DNA of 64,000 bases, from contig NC_063017.1 in NCBI RefSeq assembly GCF_020509005.1, positions 3,472,001-3,536,000 of the forward strand, given 5' to 3'. The stretch's first letter is position 1. Each line of letters begins with the position of its first letter. Source of the DNA: Fulvia fulva. Lineage: Eukaryota > Ascomycota > Dothideomycetes > Mycosphaerellales > Mycosphaerellaceae. Both the position numbers and the translations under genes were made by a program. Below, piece by piece: positions 53,501-63,326 of the stretch. The notes below the pieces were generated by a model that was not told the DNA's origin, ran no database searches, and was given only the letters and a program-made list of their open reading frames with translations.

Positions 53501-53862
53501 TTACGAGGGCACAGAGTAGCATAGCAACCCAACTGCGAAGCGAACACATCGGCCTCCAGGGGTACCTATCATGGAGGAAGGTCCCAGGATACACGAATAC
53601 TAGCTGCCCCTGCGGCTATCGCTCCCAGAACGTACGGCACGCACTCCTCGTCTGTCCGAGGTGGTCGCTAGGAAGGGGGGAGTGGATGGTAAAGGCGAGG
53701 AACCGGACGATTGGGGCACTTCTTAACAACGCTGAAGACCTACGGCGCATTACGAACTGGATACTAGAGAAGGGCTGGCTAGAACAGTACCGCCTAGTAG
53801 GAGCAGTGCAGGAAGAGAGGACACGACGCAGCGCGACGAGACCGGCTAGGAGCGGGGGCTAA
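50545..53862 (+). CDS. LINE ORF2, endonuclease and reverse transcriptase
   Basis: 1105 residues from the ATG at 50545 (a second ATG at 50551 is also in frame). The N-terminal part is an endonuclease-exonuclease-phosphatase domain (IIQYNVNHSKD, AIQEPWINPHY, HIVVGDFNIHHPSW, EASSDHMPVRT). The reverse transcriptase follows (KAPGPDGIPNELLKK, SYRPIALLNTLGKALEKL, LSLDISGAFDYVSHPRLL, GIPQGSTLAPILFLFF, SGFVDDTNILAW with catalytic FVDD). A C-terminal CCHC-like motif (CPCGYRSQNVRHALLVCP) is present. I see no RNase H domain. The start overlaps the ORF1 end by 14 nt, or 8 nt from the second ATG. Confidence 0.92.
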   Translation: MPMTSLDTLSIIQYNVNHSKDIVQNHFLHEADPRVHHVLAIQEPWINPHYKRPTTCKSPGYTTCLRGDGRPRTCFYVSKDILESDWEVVYYADEEGGGDITSLHVGSTWIHNLYMQPPASRSSRDLGVCRHLDSALKRQGCHIVVGDFNIHHPSWESLMQPHPIADEVLDLMASNAIALNTPKDLGTWKRGGLQGTIDLSWISDSHYHTVTYCGIEHELEASSDHMPVRTSIATQIQRTPARTPKPNWGKAHWANIQAYLDDSKRLVQIAQQQYNSKDEIDEAVQGLTDEIRKATSLHVPLAQPTTWSKPYWTPECTAVVREARRARRVWTSSHSEEAWNVYREACQQKKAIIRREKAVGWRATVEEIAGKPERMWKLAKWARQDPTQGPSFSIPALQSPSGPVSDPEAKARLLASKFFPPPVEADLSDINSSTPLAPSIAVQQEVSEGEVTAVLRKLPAKKAPGPDGIPNELLKKCRDQLAPAVAAIFNACLQTGYHPIAFKQSTTVVLRKPQKEDYTQVKSYRPIALLNTLGKALEKLVATRLSEAAEEHSLLPDTQMGARPQRSTLSAMELITSQVKAIWYKNRDKVASLLSLDISGAFDYVSHPRLLYILRSKGLPEWLVNFVRSYLQNRSTSILVGQYRSPFQAVHTGIPQGSTLAPILFLFFMATLLPALESQNTAASGFVDDTNILAWSSSTEENCRLLEEKHKICEDWARRHGARFAPEKYNLIHFTRRPRFHNMQASIQIQGHTTNPANQLRILGLWVDPALRWRKHVQAILRKAEQNIASCQRLTASTWGADFRQSRLLYTAIVRPVLTYGSQVWSLGERACPSKGLVAPLAKIQNQCLRKVTGAYKSTPTRMLEHETAIPPIDLYIQGLRTSYLGKSAQYPVQKVIASAVARARESVPAHKGIRPGNEPNYRARDEQLATQWEGEKSFVEQLWKERWNNQVVGHSGRPQPAGQPKEWSATKSAVKHPPKLIHYRLTRAQSSIATQLRSEHIGLQGYLSWRKVPGYTNTSCPCGYRSQNVRHALLVCPRWSLGRGEWMVKARNRTIGALLNNAEDLRRITNWILEKGWLEQYRLVGAVQEERTRRSATRPARSGG

Positions 53863-54036
53863 CGGGGTAGTGACATGGACTACGTACGTTCAGAGGGAAA
53901 GCTAATCTAGACAAGGAGTAGTCGGGGGCGGGAAGGGTTTTCACCTATTCGGGTTTCCCTTTGTACATAACAATAGATATATACCTGCATAGGCCGGATA
54001 GGGTCCTAGAACAGGGGAATGACAAATCTATCTATC

Positions 54037-54050
54037 TATATGGCTGAAAG
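54037..54050 (+). repeat. Target site duplication of the LINE, right copy
   Basis: Identical to 49056-49069. The copia frame resumes at the following base. Confidence 0.9.
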
Positions 54051-54382
54051 GTTTCTACAACGAGCTAGGTACTATGATGGGACATAGACGCCAAGAAACA
54101 GTGCCGTTGGCCATCGACAATGCATCGGCAATCAAGCTTACCAAGAACCCAGAGTTCCATGGGCGGACAAAGCATATCAACATCCGACACCACTTCATTC
54201 GGGAGTGTGTCGAGCGTGGTGAGGTAGCACCAGAGTGGATCTCTGGCAAGGAAAATCCAGCGGACCTCTTCACGAAGGTCCTGCCTGGTCCTGCGTTTGC
54301 AAAGCGTATCGATGCTCTTTGGAAGGGAGGCTCTGTGACGAGCTCAGCTGTTACAAACAGCACGTTGAATCATGCTGTTTGA
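54051..54382 (+). pseudogene. Copia RNase H, 3' part
   Basis: Reading in phase from the end of the left copia segment gives FYNELGTMMGHRRQETVPLA, IDNASAIKLTKNPEFHGRTK and HINIRHHFIRECVERGEVAP, then ENPADLFTKVLPGPAFAKRI and a stop at 54380-54382. This is the conserved copia RNase H C-terminus. No internal stop is present in this part. Confidence 0.88.
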
Positions 54383-54420
54383 GGGGGGGAGATGCGCTGA
54401 GGTCTTTGAGCCAGGGGGAG

Positions 54421-54480
54421 TGTTGGACAATGGGCTCTACATACCTCACCGCATCCGGTCTCCTTTGTTAGTAGTAACTT
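54421..54480 (+). repeat. Probable start of copia 3' LTR
   Basis: TGTTGGACAATGGGC directly after a purine tract has the form of a copia LTR 5' end. Only the beginning can be claimed; the right boundary is unknown and probably lies beyond 54480. Confidence 0.45.
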
Positions 54481-54968
54481 ATTAGGAGCCGTATGCTCCT
54501 GTACGTACATGGTACCTCTCTGATTCATCGGGGTTCAGCCTGCACACACTGTCGTCTGACTCGGCACATGTTTTCCGTATGCATTGCAGCAAGTGCCTGC
54601 ACCTGCCCGCACTTTGGGCGCATCGATTGATGAAGGAGTCGATGTTCGGTTGGCACGTTGTATTGGCAGCGTGAAGGTCGGCCTCAAGCCACAGATCTGC
54701 AACGAGGTCAGTAGAGAGGTACATTATGTGCTGACCATGTGGCGCTAACATCTCATGTCGGTGTTCTTGACATGAACCTTTGGTGGTAGCATAGCTTCTT
54801 TACCCATGTTCACGATATCACCTTCGGAGGAACTTCCGACACTTGTACCTCTGCACGGAGAGCCCCTCGATGCCACAATGTATGCCTTCGCACATAGACC
54901 AGACTGCCACCAACGCCTCGCTAGCTCAGCATAAGTCCCAACGCCTGTTCTCAGCCCTCCTCTTACGG
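54481..54968. other. Region after the copia element
   Basis: About 490 bp that may include the rest of the LTR and flanking DNA. No missing sulfite oxidase sequence was recognised here. No gene is supported. Confidence 0.4.
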
Positions 54969-56539
54969 TCATGCAGCCCGCCAGCCGACTGGGTTCGGTA
55001 TCGATCGTTTGGCGCCATCATCTGTACCGTCTGACGACCGCTTCGAATCTTTGCGCGACCTCTCTTCCGCCTTGCGAAACATCTCTGTCGTATGATTCCA
55101 CACCTTTGGTCCCATACCCCTTTCGCGATGCTTCAGTAGCATGCCCTTGTCGCCAGTCGATTTGCCATCCCAGTCGAGTAGATAGGCGCCGCTCCCAGGT
55201 GTGCCGTCGGAGCCCAGCATGACGCCCAATCCCCCGGGGATCGGTATGCCAACACCGCCGTTGCGAGATGGGTAGCACTGGCTGGTCATTTGGAAGAGGT
55301 GGCGCTCTCCAGATTCTTGGACATTCAGGATCCACGGTGTCATGACGGCTGGAGGAAAGAGAAGAGTTAGCCCTTGGAGCGCCACATGAGAATGTGTCGA
55401 CAGCTAGCGATAGATGTGAGGATCGCGTCGAACATACCATACATAACCTTGACGGCTAAGCGAACGGGCCCCTGAATAAGATGGGTGTTAGCCTGGACGC
55501 TTCAGAAGACGGGCACAAGCCGCAGGCGTTTCGACCGTGTATCCAACGTCGCGGCCTTGCTCCTCTTTGCGGGTCGGCCTACACTAAGCTGGTTCGCGAT
55601 GCCGGTCTTGACAGTGCCTGGATAAGAGTGGCTGAAGGATGTTTGTGGATATCTCTTCGCGAGCTCTTCGATGAAGAAATCAGACATGACCACGCAGTCT
55701 GTACCATCGTCAGCCTCGCTCTTCGCAATCGGCCACATAACTTACGAGCAAGGCAAGCGTGAAGGGTGAAGTTGTGCTTCAAGTCCAGATCATCCTCTCG
55801 AACGTCGCCTTCAGATCCCGCCGCCAGCACTGTGACCACTCGAGAGAGCTCGTTGGACTCTGATGCTTTGGTGAGCGCTGGCATAAGGTTGAGAATGCAC
55901 CTCATGCGAGTGTAGTAGTTAACCGCCATTTTACGGTCGATGCCTTCTGGAGTCTCATGACGCCCCTTGAGTGTCCTGGTCTCAGTCAGTAGGGTAATTC
56001 GTACGATGTGGCATTGGCAGGACACCCACATGAAGCCCACTGTCAGAACCAAACAGTGAATCTTTGGCTCTCGCTTCGAAAATGTCAGCTATAACCTAGC
56101 GGATGAGGTAGAGTGGCCCAGTTCGGCGGTTTCCAGAACGTACTTCGCGCAGCTCTGCGCACAGCTCATCGGTCGCTTTGACCGTCGAGACATCTTTTTG
56201 GATGAAGTATGCTTTACCGGCAGGTTGTAGCTCCTTGAGCTCGTTGATGAGTCGGGTTCCGCGATCCTCTGATCTTCCTACAATGTACGCTCGCGGTCTC
56301 GTTGCGCGTAAGAACAGCTCCTTCGCAGTAGATGCACCTCGAGGCGGTGTTAGCTCGACTTGTGCACGTCTGGGGACTCCGCAGTTACCTATGCCTCCGG
56401 TGCCTCCCACAAAGATGGTGACCAGATCCGTCAGGTCCTTCACCTTGTTGTTGCTTTCTCGAATCGTGTCTATTCGCCATCTATCAGTATTTGAACATGA
56501 AAATGTCTGCGGGGCTTCACACAGACCTATTTTGACCAT
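54969..56539 (-). CDS. Short-chain dehydrogenase/reductase, multi-exon
   Basis: Start at 56539 (MVKIDTIRESNNK after splicing), stop at 54969. The cofactor motif VTIFVGGTGGIG is followed by YIVGRSEDRGTRLINELKEL, then GRHETPEGIDRKMAVNYYTR, MRCILNLMPALTKASESNEL, SYPGTVKTGIANQLS and PWILNVQESGERHLFQMTSQ. This is a common fungal SDR family, often in secondary or detoxification metabolism; substrate unknown. I infer about six introns from frame changes and splice signals. Clear ones are GTAAGT/GGTACAG near 55735 and 55690, and GTATGT/CTCCAG near 55440 and 55350. The first donor (GTCTGT) and one acceptor (TCGAG) are unusual. The usual YxxxK reads YTRMR, as in several relatives. Confidence 0.75.
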
Positions 56540-57428
56540 TTCTACGCCCGCCCCTGGTCACATTGTAAGTGGCTATCTCCTCAACGTGCGTTGCTGGTCG
56601 GAGAAGGCTAAAGTGGAGCAAGGGTGTCATCATACCATAGATTAGCGACTCCAGGGCGGATGCGAGTGCCCAAGACTTTTGGGCCTAAGACGGGATGATG
56701 TAGAGGATGCGGGCACAGGGCTATCTCTCGGGTGCTGGCTGACGCTGATGCAGTCTTGCAGTATTGCGCAGGGTAGATGTAGATCGTAGTCCAGTGTTCT
56801 CAAGGCCGGCGGACATCACCACCGCCCAGTGCCCCTTCGCTGGCGGCGGTCCTCGACGGTGTTGTGACAGCTGCGGGTTGTCGATGTAAGATGAAGTATA
56901 AGGTAGGTGAAATGTTCCGTGATCAAAGGGTTACACCGAGCAAAATGAGGGCGGAAGAAGATGGGTACAGTCGGGTAGTGAGCGGGCGCGTCGGGTGGCA
57001 GCAGGTGGAGGTTCATGAAGCATTTTTAGAGTTTGGCGCAGAGGCGTTCGACGTCTTTCTTCGCGACTTCTTCTTCTTGTTGCAAGCCATCGTACGCCGT
57101 ACCTACATCAGCCACAAAAAACATTTCCCGCCGCCACTCAGATCCTCGACTGGTGGGCCCATGCAGTTCTTGCGGCGACGGTCGTTGCTCCGGAGAACGC
57201 AGTGTGATCAGCGGGAGGAATTTTGATTCCAGAAGAGCAAAACGCGAGAGTTCTCATCTTTGATTGTATCACTGGAATCACTTCAAGTATGCTACACCAT
57301 CGTGTCATCTGCTATAGAGTATAGGCCAAGGTCGGATGCTGTTCATAGTTCTACCAACACTTATATGATACACAAGAAGTAAACTTCATCATGCTATCGT
57401 CGTCCATGTCTTCTCCATGACTCATTCT
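56540..57428. promoter_or_regulatory. SDR upstream region
   Basis: An 889-bp stretch between the SDR start and the end of the secreted-protein gene. It should hold the SDR promoter. Short frames on both strands, including a Lys-rich peptide near 57,080, do not justify a gene call. Confidence 0.4.
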
Positions 57429-58950
57429 CTACACGAGACTCATGCAAGCAAAGCTCATCTTCTTGGAAGTCGAACCACTGGTCGTTTCGCTCTCCTGTCT
57501 CTTCCACGATGACCAGCTCTGAGCTGGGGAGTCAAGCGACCACTCCATGTTGACATATGGCCAGCAGATACTGCCATCCTGGCGCGTGACCATATCGCCA
57601 GCCACATAGGTGTTGTTGCTGGTGATGGCATCGCCAATCTTCTTGCCGGAGCTGTTGACGAGCTGAAAGTAAGTGCCGCTGAAAGTGCCACCACAGCCCA
57701 TGGCGACGAAGTCGCAAGACGGCAAGTCGATCTGTTCCCAGCTGATAAGGGCGTATTCATCGTCGAATGCTGCGACGTGAGCATTGCTGCGGTCAGGGCC
57801 TTCCTCTGCTGTGACCCAGTTGACTTGGCTGTCACCTTCGGCACCGACCTCGGACGATGCTTGCTCGCTGGCCTTAGTCGACTTGTCGGTTAGGATAGTC
57901 ATGGCAACACGACGTCCGTTGGTCCGATTTTGAGCAGCAGTGTAGCCGTCGCCCATCCACTCGTTTGCGGTAAGCTCAACTGCACCGCGAGAAACCCAGG
58001 TGAGGATATACGAAGTAGAGTTGATGAAACGAGCCAGGCCAGAGTAGGAGCCAGACATGCCACCAAAAGCCTCGCCTCCGCCTCCGTTGGTAGTGTTCTC
58101 GTTGGAGATCTTGACGCCGTTGCTCATCATGCCAGTGCCACCAGTGTTGAGCCAGATTGCACCTTGATCTTCGGCGCAGACACTAGCGAATGGTGCTTCG
58201 TCAGCGGCCTCAAATGCGATGCCGATGTTGTGTGAGCAACCCCAGGCACTTGTGGCGCCTTCGATAGTCTGAAGCTTGCCATCACTTCCGACGTACTCAA
58301 TGCTGTCTCCGAAATGGCCAGAGGCGTCACCGGTGTAGTCGATCACGACAAAGTAGGCGCCATAGAGGTCGGCCTTCTCGGAGTAGACCAGGTCACCGTT
58401 CATGTCTAGCAAAGGGTCAGCTTAGCTTTTGATCAGCTCACGGGTTTGGGTGTCTACCTGGCGAGGCTGAAAGACCCTCAGACTCGTGTACACCAGGACC
58501 ACCGACAAACGTCTTCCAATCCTGCTTGCCAGCAGAGTACTTGTAGATAGCTGGCACGGGAGTCCCACTTGGCGGAGCATTGGTGCCAGACATTTCCTCG
58601 TTACCAAGCAGAGCGAAGCCATCGTTGTGGGCAACGAGACCTCCAGCTTCCTTCACACCATCAATGGAGACGGTGGTACCAGTGGCAGTGAAGGCCGAGG
58701 GATCGACATGCTGTACGTGGACTCCAGTACCAGTACTATCCAGGTAGGCCAAATAACCAGTCTTGCCATCCGGCGAGACAGCGAATGGCGTTCGGCGATG
58801 GTGAGGCAAGCCAGTCCAGTAAGCATCGATGATCGGGTTGAAGCTCGAGTCTAGAGTGACGGAATCGACGTAGTTCTTCAGCTTCAACGACGGATCAACA
58901 GCAGCGACCAGCGCTGCTGAGGTGGCAATGAAAGGCATGAATCGCGACAT
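57429..58950 (-). CDS. Secreted protein of unknown function, 489 residues
   Basis: Two exons, 58950-58458 and 58405-57429, with a 52-nt intron (GTAGAC donor, CTGAC branch, GCTAG acceptor). A signal peptide (MSRFMPFIATSAALVAAVDP) and several N-glycosylation sequons point to secretion. The mature part has repeated beta-strand patterns (PFAVSPDGKTGYLAYLD, GLVAHNDGFALLGNEEMSG, NAHVAAFDDEYALISWEQID, GDMVTRQDGSICWPYVNMEW), which would suit a beta-propeller. Cysteines are few but conserved-looking (SCDFVAMGCGG). I do not recognise a named family. Confidence 0.8.
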
Positions 58951-60267
58951 CTTGAATGCGCAGAAAATGAATGACTGGGGTCTGTAGTGTGAAAGAAAGG
59001 ATACTGTACCGTGCTACGTCGTGGTGGATGGCGCCTCTATAAAAGCTGTAAAATGTGCTGTTGGCGGTTGTGAACCTCCAAAGGTAAGCGTAGCGGAGTG
59101 GAGCTCTCTACCAACCCTTCTAGACTGCAAAGTAGCGTGCGATCCACGCTACCGCTACCCGACGTACAGTGCTTATTATACGACGACATAGGCGTTAGCG
59201 ACCAGTATATGTTTGCGAGTTCGCCAACAGGCACAGTGCGGTAGGTCACGTGACCCTAAAACTTGAAAGTTGACCAATCAGAGCGGGCGCCAAGGCTAGT
59301 TGAGGGCTGGTATAGAGCTTCACTCCCTCGCTGACGCCTCACCTACGTACTCGCAAGCTCGTACTCCGGTGTGGCCAGCGCTCGGTCGCTACGCTTAATG
59401 ACTTCTTCGCTTGGAGAAGGACCTGGCGATCATTGAAACGCCTGCACCGAAAAGTCTGCCGAGTTGGACATGGGTGCTAAACGGCCGGAACGCCACGTGC
59501 GGTAGATAGCGCCGTGTCATTGTAAGAGTTTGATTGAGGCGTTGCCTGGACGTGGTGTGTTCTTGCGATGTTGTCAGAGTCGAGACCACGCATGAAGCAA
59601 AGGAGAAAGTGGCGGGACATGACAGCGGCACTTGATCCGGTCTTGGCAGCGCAAGCACGGCCCGTAGCTGTGGAAGGAACTTGATCCTGGCTCCAAGATG
59701 TTAGCCATCCATCTCAACAACAGGCACGGCGCCTCTCCGACATCTTCGCTGCCGGAAGAGTGGACGCATCGCCACAGGACGATATCCAGAGACGGAGATG
59801 GATCAAGCTTGCCCTGAGCGGCATGATCAGTCCCATCACAGCACCGACACTTTGCGATGATGCAAACTATCTTCGATTCTCGCCTCACGCTGTTGGTCTG
59901 GCCAGAGACATCGTTGAAGAGTACGGCACCTGAAGTTGAGCCACCGCAGCTGGCTCATTCAACCTCATTGCACATGATGAGATCGAGGAACATCTTTCTT
60001 GCCAGCCATCTTGATCGACTTACCGCTGACGGCAAAGAGCCAAGTATACTGGTGGAAATTCGACATGGGCGTCGAACCGAAGACGATGCCCTCCTCGGAA
60101 ACGCAGTGCGAAAGGCGGAACAGCTGAAAGTGGACATACCACATTTGGAGATGCTCTACGTGCTCGCGAAAGCTCGAGATTCTGCAACGCTAAAGAACGA
60201 ACACTGGAAGCCCATTGCCACTGTGGCACAAGTCAGGTGCCACTACTTGGATACCCAACGTGGATTA
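58951..60267. other. Long intergenic region
   Basis: About 1.3 kb. A plus-strand frame of 230 residues (59857-60549) runs through its right part and into the antisense of the ABM-like gene. Its first half (RNIFLASHLDRLTADGKEPS) is not absurd as protein, but its second half is a shadow. I do not call it. Confidence 0.4.
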
Positions 60268-61057
60268 TCACATCTTGGCGGCAATGTCAATGCCCTTCTC
60301 TCTGGACCCTTCGAACACGATGTGACCATACTCTGCGTACCCATCGTTTACGCAATTCAAGATAACGAAATGTTTCGCAAAGTGTTCCGTGTGGTGGAAC
60401 GCATCGTGCTTCTCTGGAGATTCCCAGCCAACATATACGATGTACGACCTATTGAACGTTTGAGTCGCTTTCTCCCCTTCGAGCAGCTTTTGCAGTGGTC
60501 CTGGACATGTTTCCACCGGCTCGAGAACCGGCCCTCCAGCGCAACCTAGACAGCCACCCACGTGCCGGACAATATGAGTCCACAGTGGCCACGCGCCATC
60601 GTCCCAGCCATCAATGGTGTTCAGGTAGATTGCCGTGCCTACAAAAGGCGCACCTCTTGCCAGTGATGGATCGTTAGGTGTCCAGGACTTGATCTGCGCA
60701 TGACGAACGACTGGCTTTTGTGGCTGACCTGTGATTCTCTCGTGGATGGCCAGAAATTGTTGGTAAGAGTCCGACTTCAGGAACTGGTGGTGTTGCGCAA
60801 GGTTTCGACGCACTGTGCTTCAATCAGTGTACACTCGGCGGAGCTCGTTCCATCGCTCCATGCCTACCTATATGCAACTGCCCATGTTGAGGATGTTCGA
60901 GCGAGCGTCCCCAATAGACTCTTTGAGCGCCGGGTTCTACCAAGTCGAGCGCTTCCGCCCAGACTCCACTGTCGCTGAGAGCCGGCTTCGACTCTCGCTG
61001 GAGGGCGAGATGAATGATTTGTGTAACAGGAATTTCGTCAACACCTCCGCCCGACAT
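60268..61057 (-). CDS. ABM/dimeric alpha-beta barrel-like protein
   Basis: Exons 61057-60868 and 60812-60268 give 244 residues; the 55-nt intron has GTAGGC and GCACAG ends. The N-terminal block (VTQIIHLALQRESKPALSDS, AQRVYWGRSLEHPQHGQLHI) and the C-terminal one (RSYIVYVGWESPEKHDAFHH, TEHFAKHF) each resemble an antibiotic-biosynthesis-monooxygenase type ferredoxin-like barrel half. Such proteins are heme-free oxygenases or stress proteins; activity is unknown. It is divergent from the decayed homogentisate dioxygenase over 420 bp. Confidence 0.7.
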
Positions 61058-61477
61058 TGTACGATGTCAGAATACACCTGATGCATCATCTCTCCATATG
61101 TGGGCTTTTATATGCTGACTAGGAGTCGGCCGTATAATGTGCGATTGGACAGTCTCACCCCTCGTGCTGCCGATCCTTCCTGGAACAGGTTGCAGCCTCA
61201 AGCTGTGAGCTTGGCCTGGTTGGTTGATCCTCAAAGCAGGTAACGCTACAGCCCTCAGCGCAGTAGGAATTTGGAGTACCGGCAAGCCGAATGTGGCAAT
61301 GCGTAGATCAAGCTTCCGACAAGAAAGCATGCTGATGTCCGCGGCAAGTATATAAGTGACGGCCGTGGTCAATGTTTGAGTGTGAGCACACAAGTAACAA
61401 AAGCGCAAGCACGGCACCAAGCGAGGCCTGTGTCGTGAACATAATCAACACAAGGGGGAAGGATCTTCACAAACGAT
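61058..61477. promoter_or_regulatory. Divergent promoter ABM-like / hmgA
   Basis: A 420-bp region between two gene starts. I see no named site. Confidence 0.45.
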
Positions 61478-62999
61478 ATGGCACCAGTCACCGACTTTGC
61501 AGTGAAGGAGAAGTACACGTACTTCAATGGCCTTAGCAATTACCATGAGTATGGATTTCCTGCTCAACAGCCGGTGATTCTACATGGCAATGCTAACAAT
61601 ATGCCCACATGTCAGAAGCGATCCCAGGCGCCTCGCCTCTAGTAAACAACAGTCCCCAAAAGCCACCATATGGCCTTCGCACCGAACGCATCTCCGGCAC
61701 CTCATTTACAGCACCACGAGACCAGACCTTGCAAACATGGATGTACCGCGCTGTCTCCTCTCTCGATCACAGCGACTTTGTGCCATATGAAGCCGCGCCA
61801 CCAGCTCCGACCAACATTTCGCCCAACGCTTACATGTGGCTCAACTTCCCCGCCGAAAAGGATGCAACCTGGTTAGATCAGAAGCTACTGGGACGTAACG
61901 GAGAGCCCATCGGCAAAGATGGATGCGCCATTTGGATCTTCAACATGACAGCCGACATGCCTGAGAAGACTGTGTTCTCGTCGCTCGATGGGGATTGTCT
62001 GATCATTCTCCATGCTGGCGCGATGGACATCCAGACGGAACTCGGTAAGTTGCTGGTCCGACAGAACGAAATTGCAGTCATCCCTAGAGGAACCCGTTAC
62101 AGAATCACCCTTCCAACCGGAGCAGCACGAGGTACCATCTGCGAGCTTTTCCAAGGCCACTACCAACTCCCATCCTTGGGCGCCATCGGCTCAACAGGCC
62201 TAGCCAACGTCCGCGACTTCCAGATCCCCAAAGCTCACTTCGACGGAGACGTTCGCGACGGCCGAGCAACTCCCCACAATACTGGCGATTGGACCATCAT
62301 CTCCCGCCTTTCTGGCCGCCTCTGGTCCTGCACACCAAACCACACCCCCTTCGACGTCGCGGCCTGGCACGGCACCTCCTACCCCTACAAATACGACCTC
62401 GCCCGCTTCTGCGTGATGGGTAACATGCTCTTCGACGAGCACGACCCGTCGCTCTACGTAGTCCTCACAGTACCTACCCACGCCGAGCCCGGTACTGCAG
62501 TCGTAGACTTTGCGATCGTTCCACCGAGGTGGAACGTTGCGGAGGATACGCTTTGGATTCCGTACTATCATCGGAATACTATGAGTAAGTTCTTCGGCAC
62601 GATCGTGAATGCGCAGGAGGAGAGACATCCGTTGAATGCGGCGGGGAGGAAGGGAGATTGGGTTCCTTTTGCGTGTGGGTTGAATGGGGGGGGGTGGTTA
62701 CGCATGGGGCGGAAGAGGAGACGTTTCAGAAGGCGAGTAACGGGGAGTTGAGCCCGAAGAAGGTGCAGGATGATGGGTTCAGTATCTTTTTGTTGGAGAC
62801 AGAGAAGCCGTTGATGCTGAGTGATTGGGCGGAGGGGATGAGGGCGAAGAGGGAGGGGAGAGGGGTGGAAAGCTGTGATGAGGCTGTGGTGTATCATTAC
62901 TCTCGTCATCATGTATTGAAGCATGTGGTCAGCGACATCGAGAGCTCTCTGATCCAGCGTCGTAACAAGTTGTGCCAGCTTCCTGCGAACAGTTCCTAG
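61478..62999 (+). pseudogene. hmgA: Homogentisate 1,2-dioxygenase, decayed
   Basis: Exon 1 (61478-61556) reads MAPVTDFAVKEKYTYFNGLS NYH, then donor GA|GTATGG. The body continues SEAIPGASPLVNNSPQKPPY to GDWVPFACGLN. The enzyme opens the ring of homogentisate in tyrosine/phenylalanine breakdown. Three lesions are seen. The expected intron acceptor before G-TCA-GAA reads CAT (61608-61610) instead of CAG; the next AG, at 61614-61615, gives the wrong frame. A run of nine G at 62686-62694 shifts the frame just before VVTHGAEEETFQKASNGELS, which continues correctly in another frame. The iron-ligand Glu of YYHRNxMSEF is Lys (YYHRNTMSKF). It is therefore probably a non-functional copy, with a working one presumably elsewhere. 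Confidence 0.85.
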
Positions 63000-63154
63000 T
63001 CAGTGTGGCTGTCGGCTGCCAGCTACAGCTCTTTCCCATTTCAAAATCCTGTTCGCACATGTTGCCCGCTACCTCGCTACAACGTGCCGGAGGGCACTAA
63101 TCAAAAGATACATATACATTCAAATTTCACGCTTACTCATCAGCAAGCACGATC

Positions 63155-63205
63155 GTAAGTTCCGCGTCACAATCATGCTTTGAGCATCATCTAACATGTT
63201 TCCAG
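63155..63205 (+). other. Spliceosomal-type intron 1 in tRNA-His (acceptor stem)
   Basis: 51 nt, GTAAGT donor, CTAAC branch at 63191-63195 and TTCCAG acceptor. It separates tRNA bases 4 and 5. Confidence 0.75.
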
Positions 63206-63224
63206 ACGTAGTGTAGTGGTTATC

Positions 63225-63276
63225 GTGAGTTATCTCGTAAGATCGTGTTTCTCGAGCTCGCCTAACAGCAAATCAG
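63225..63276 (+). other. Spliceosomal-type intron 2 in tRNA-His (D arm)
   Basis: 52 nt, GTGAGT donor, CTAAC branch at 63262-63266 and ATCAG acceptor. Joining the exons rebuilds the D-stem CAC. Confidence 0.75.
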
Positions 63277-63290
63277 ACGTCTCGTTGTGG

Positions 63291-63313
63291 AACGTACATC
63301 GTTATCACAGCCT
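63291..63313 (+). other. Canonical tRNA intron after base 37
   Basis: 23 nt between G37 and C38 of the anticodon loop, the only intron place normally used in eukaryotic nuclear tRNA genes and removed by the tRNA splicing endonuclease. Confidence 0.7.
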
Positions 63314-63326
63314 CCGAGGAGGTCCC

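Larger units (their letters stand above)
49070..54036 (+). mobile_element. Intact Tad1-like non-LTR retrotransposon (LINE)
   Basis: A 4.97-kb element with about 210 bp of leader, two long intact frames, a short 3' UTR and a terminal TCTA repeat (54028-54036 region), flanked by a 14-bp target duplication. Gag-like zinc knuckles, an AP-type endonuclease and a reverse transcriptase assign it to the Tad1 group of fungal LINEs. No stop codon interrupts either frame, unlike the host copia copy, so it is younger and might be active. Leucine CTA and isoleucine ATA codons look unusually common relative to the flanking genes. Confidence 0.88.
45976..54480 (+). mobile_element. Ty1/copia retrotransposon relic containing a nested LINE
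   Basis: Copia-type reverse transcriptase and RNase H are spread over 47869-49069 and 54051-54382, interrupted by a LINE. A purine-rich tract at 54410-54420 precedes TGTTGGACAATGG at 54421, which looks like the start of a 3' LTR; its end cannot be fixed because no second LTR copy occurs in the window. No protease or integrase (HHCC, DDE) is visible. The 5' boundary is set where sulfite oxidase homology stops and is approximate. Six in-frame TAG codons show the copy is dead. Confidence 0.75.

Noticed and set aside
57020..57130. Minus-strand small frame beginning MFFVADVGTAYDG
   Set aside because: Only about 32 codons, with no homology I recognise; alternative frames look equally plausible, so no gene is called.
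59857..60549. Plus-strand frame of 230 residues
   Set aside because: Its second half is the antisense of the well supported ABM-like gene, and its first half has no recognisable domain or splice structure.
62686..62694. Programmed ribosomal frameshift at the G9 run of hmgA
   Set aside because: There is no slippery heptamer with a downstream structure visible, and the same gene has a broken splice acceptor and a lost iron ligand, so decay explains it better.
63290..63312. GT-AG segment of 17 nt inside the tRNA anticodon region
   Set aside because: Too short for spliceosomal splicing. The 23-nt segment after base 37 fits the canonical tRNA intron and leaves a perfect 7-base loop.
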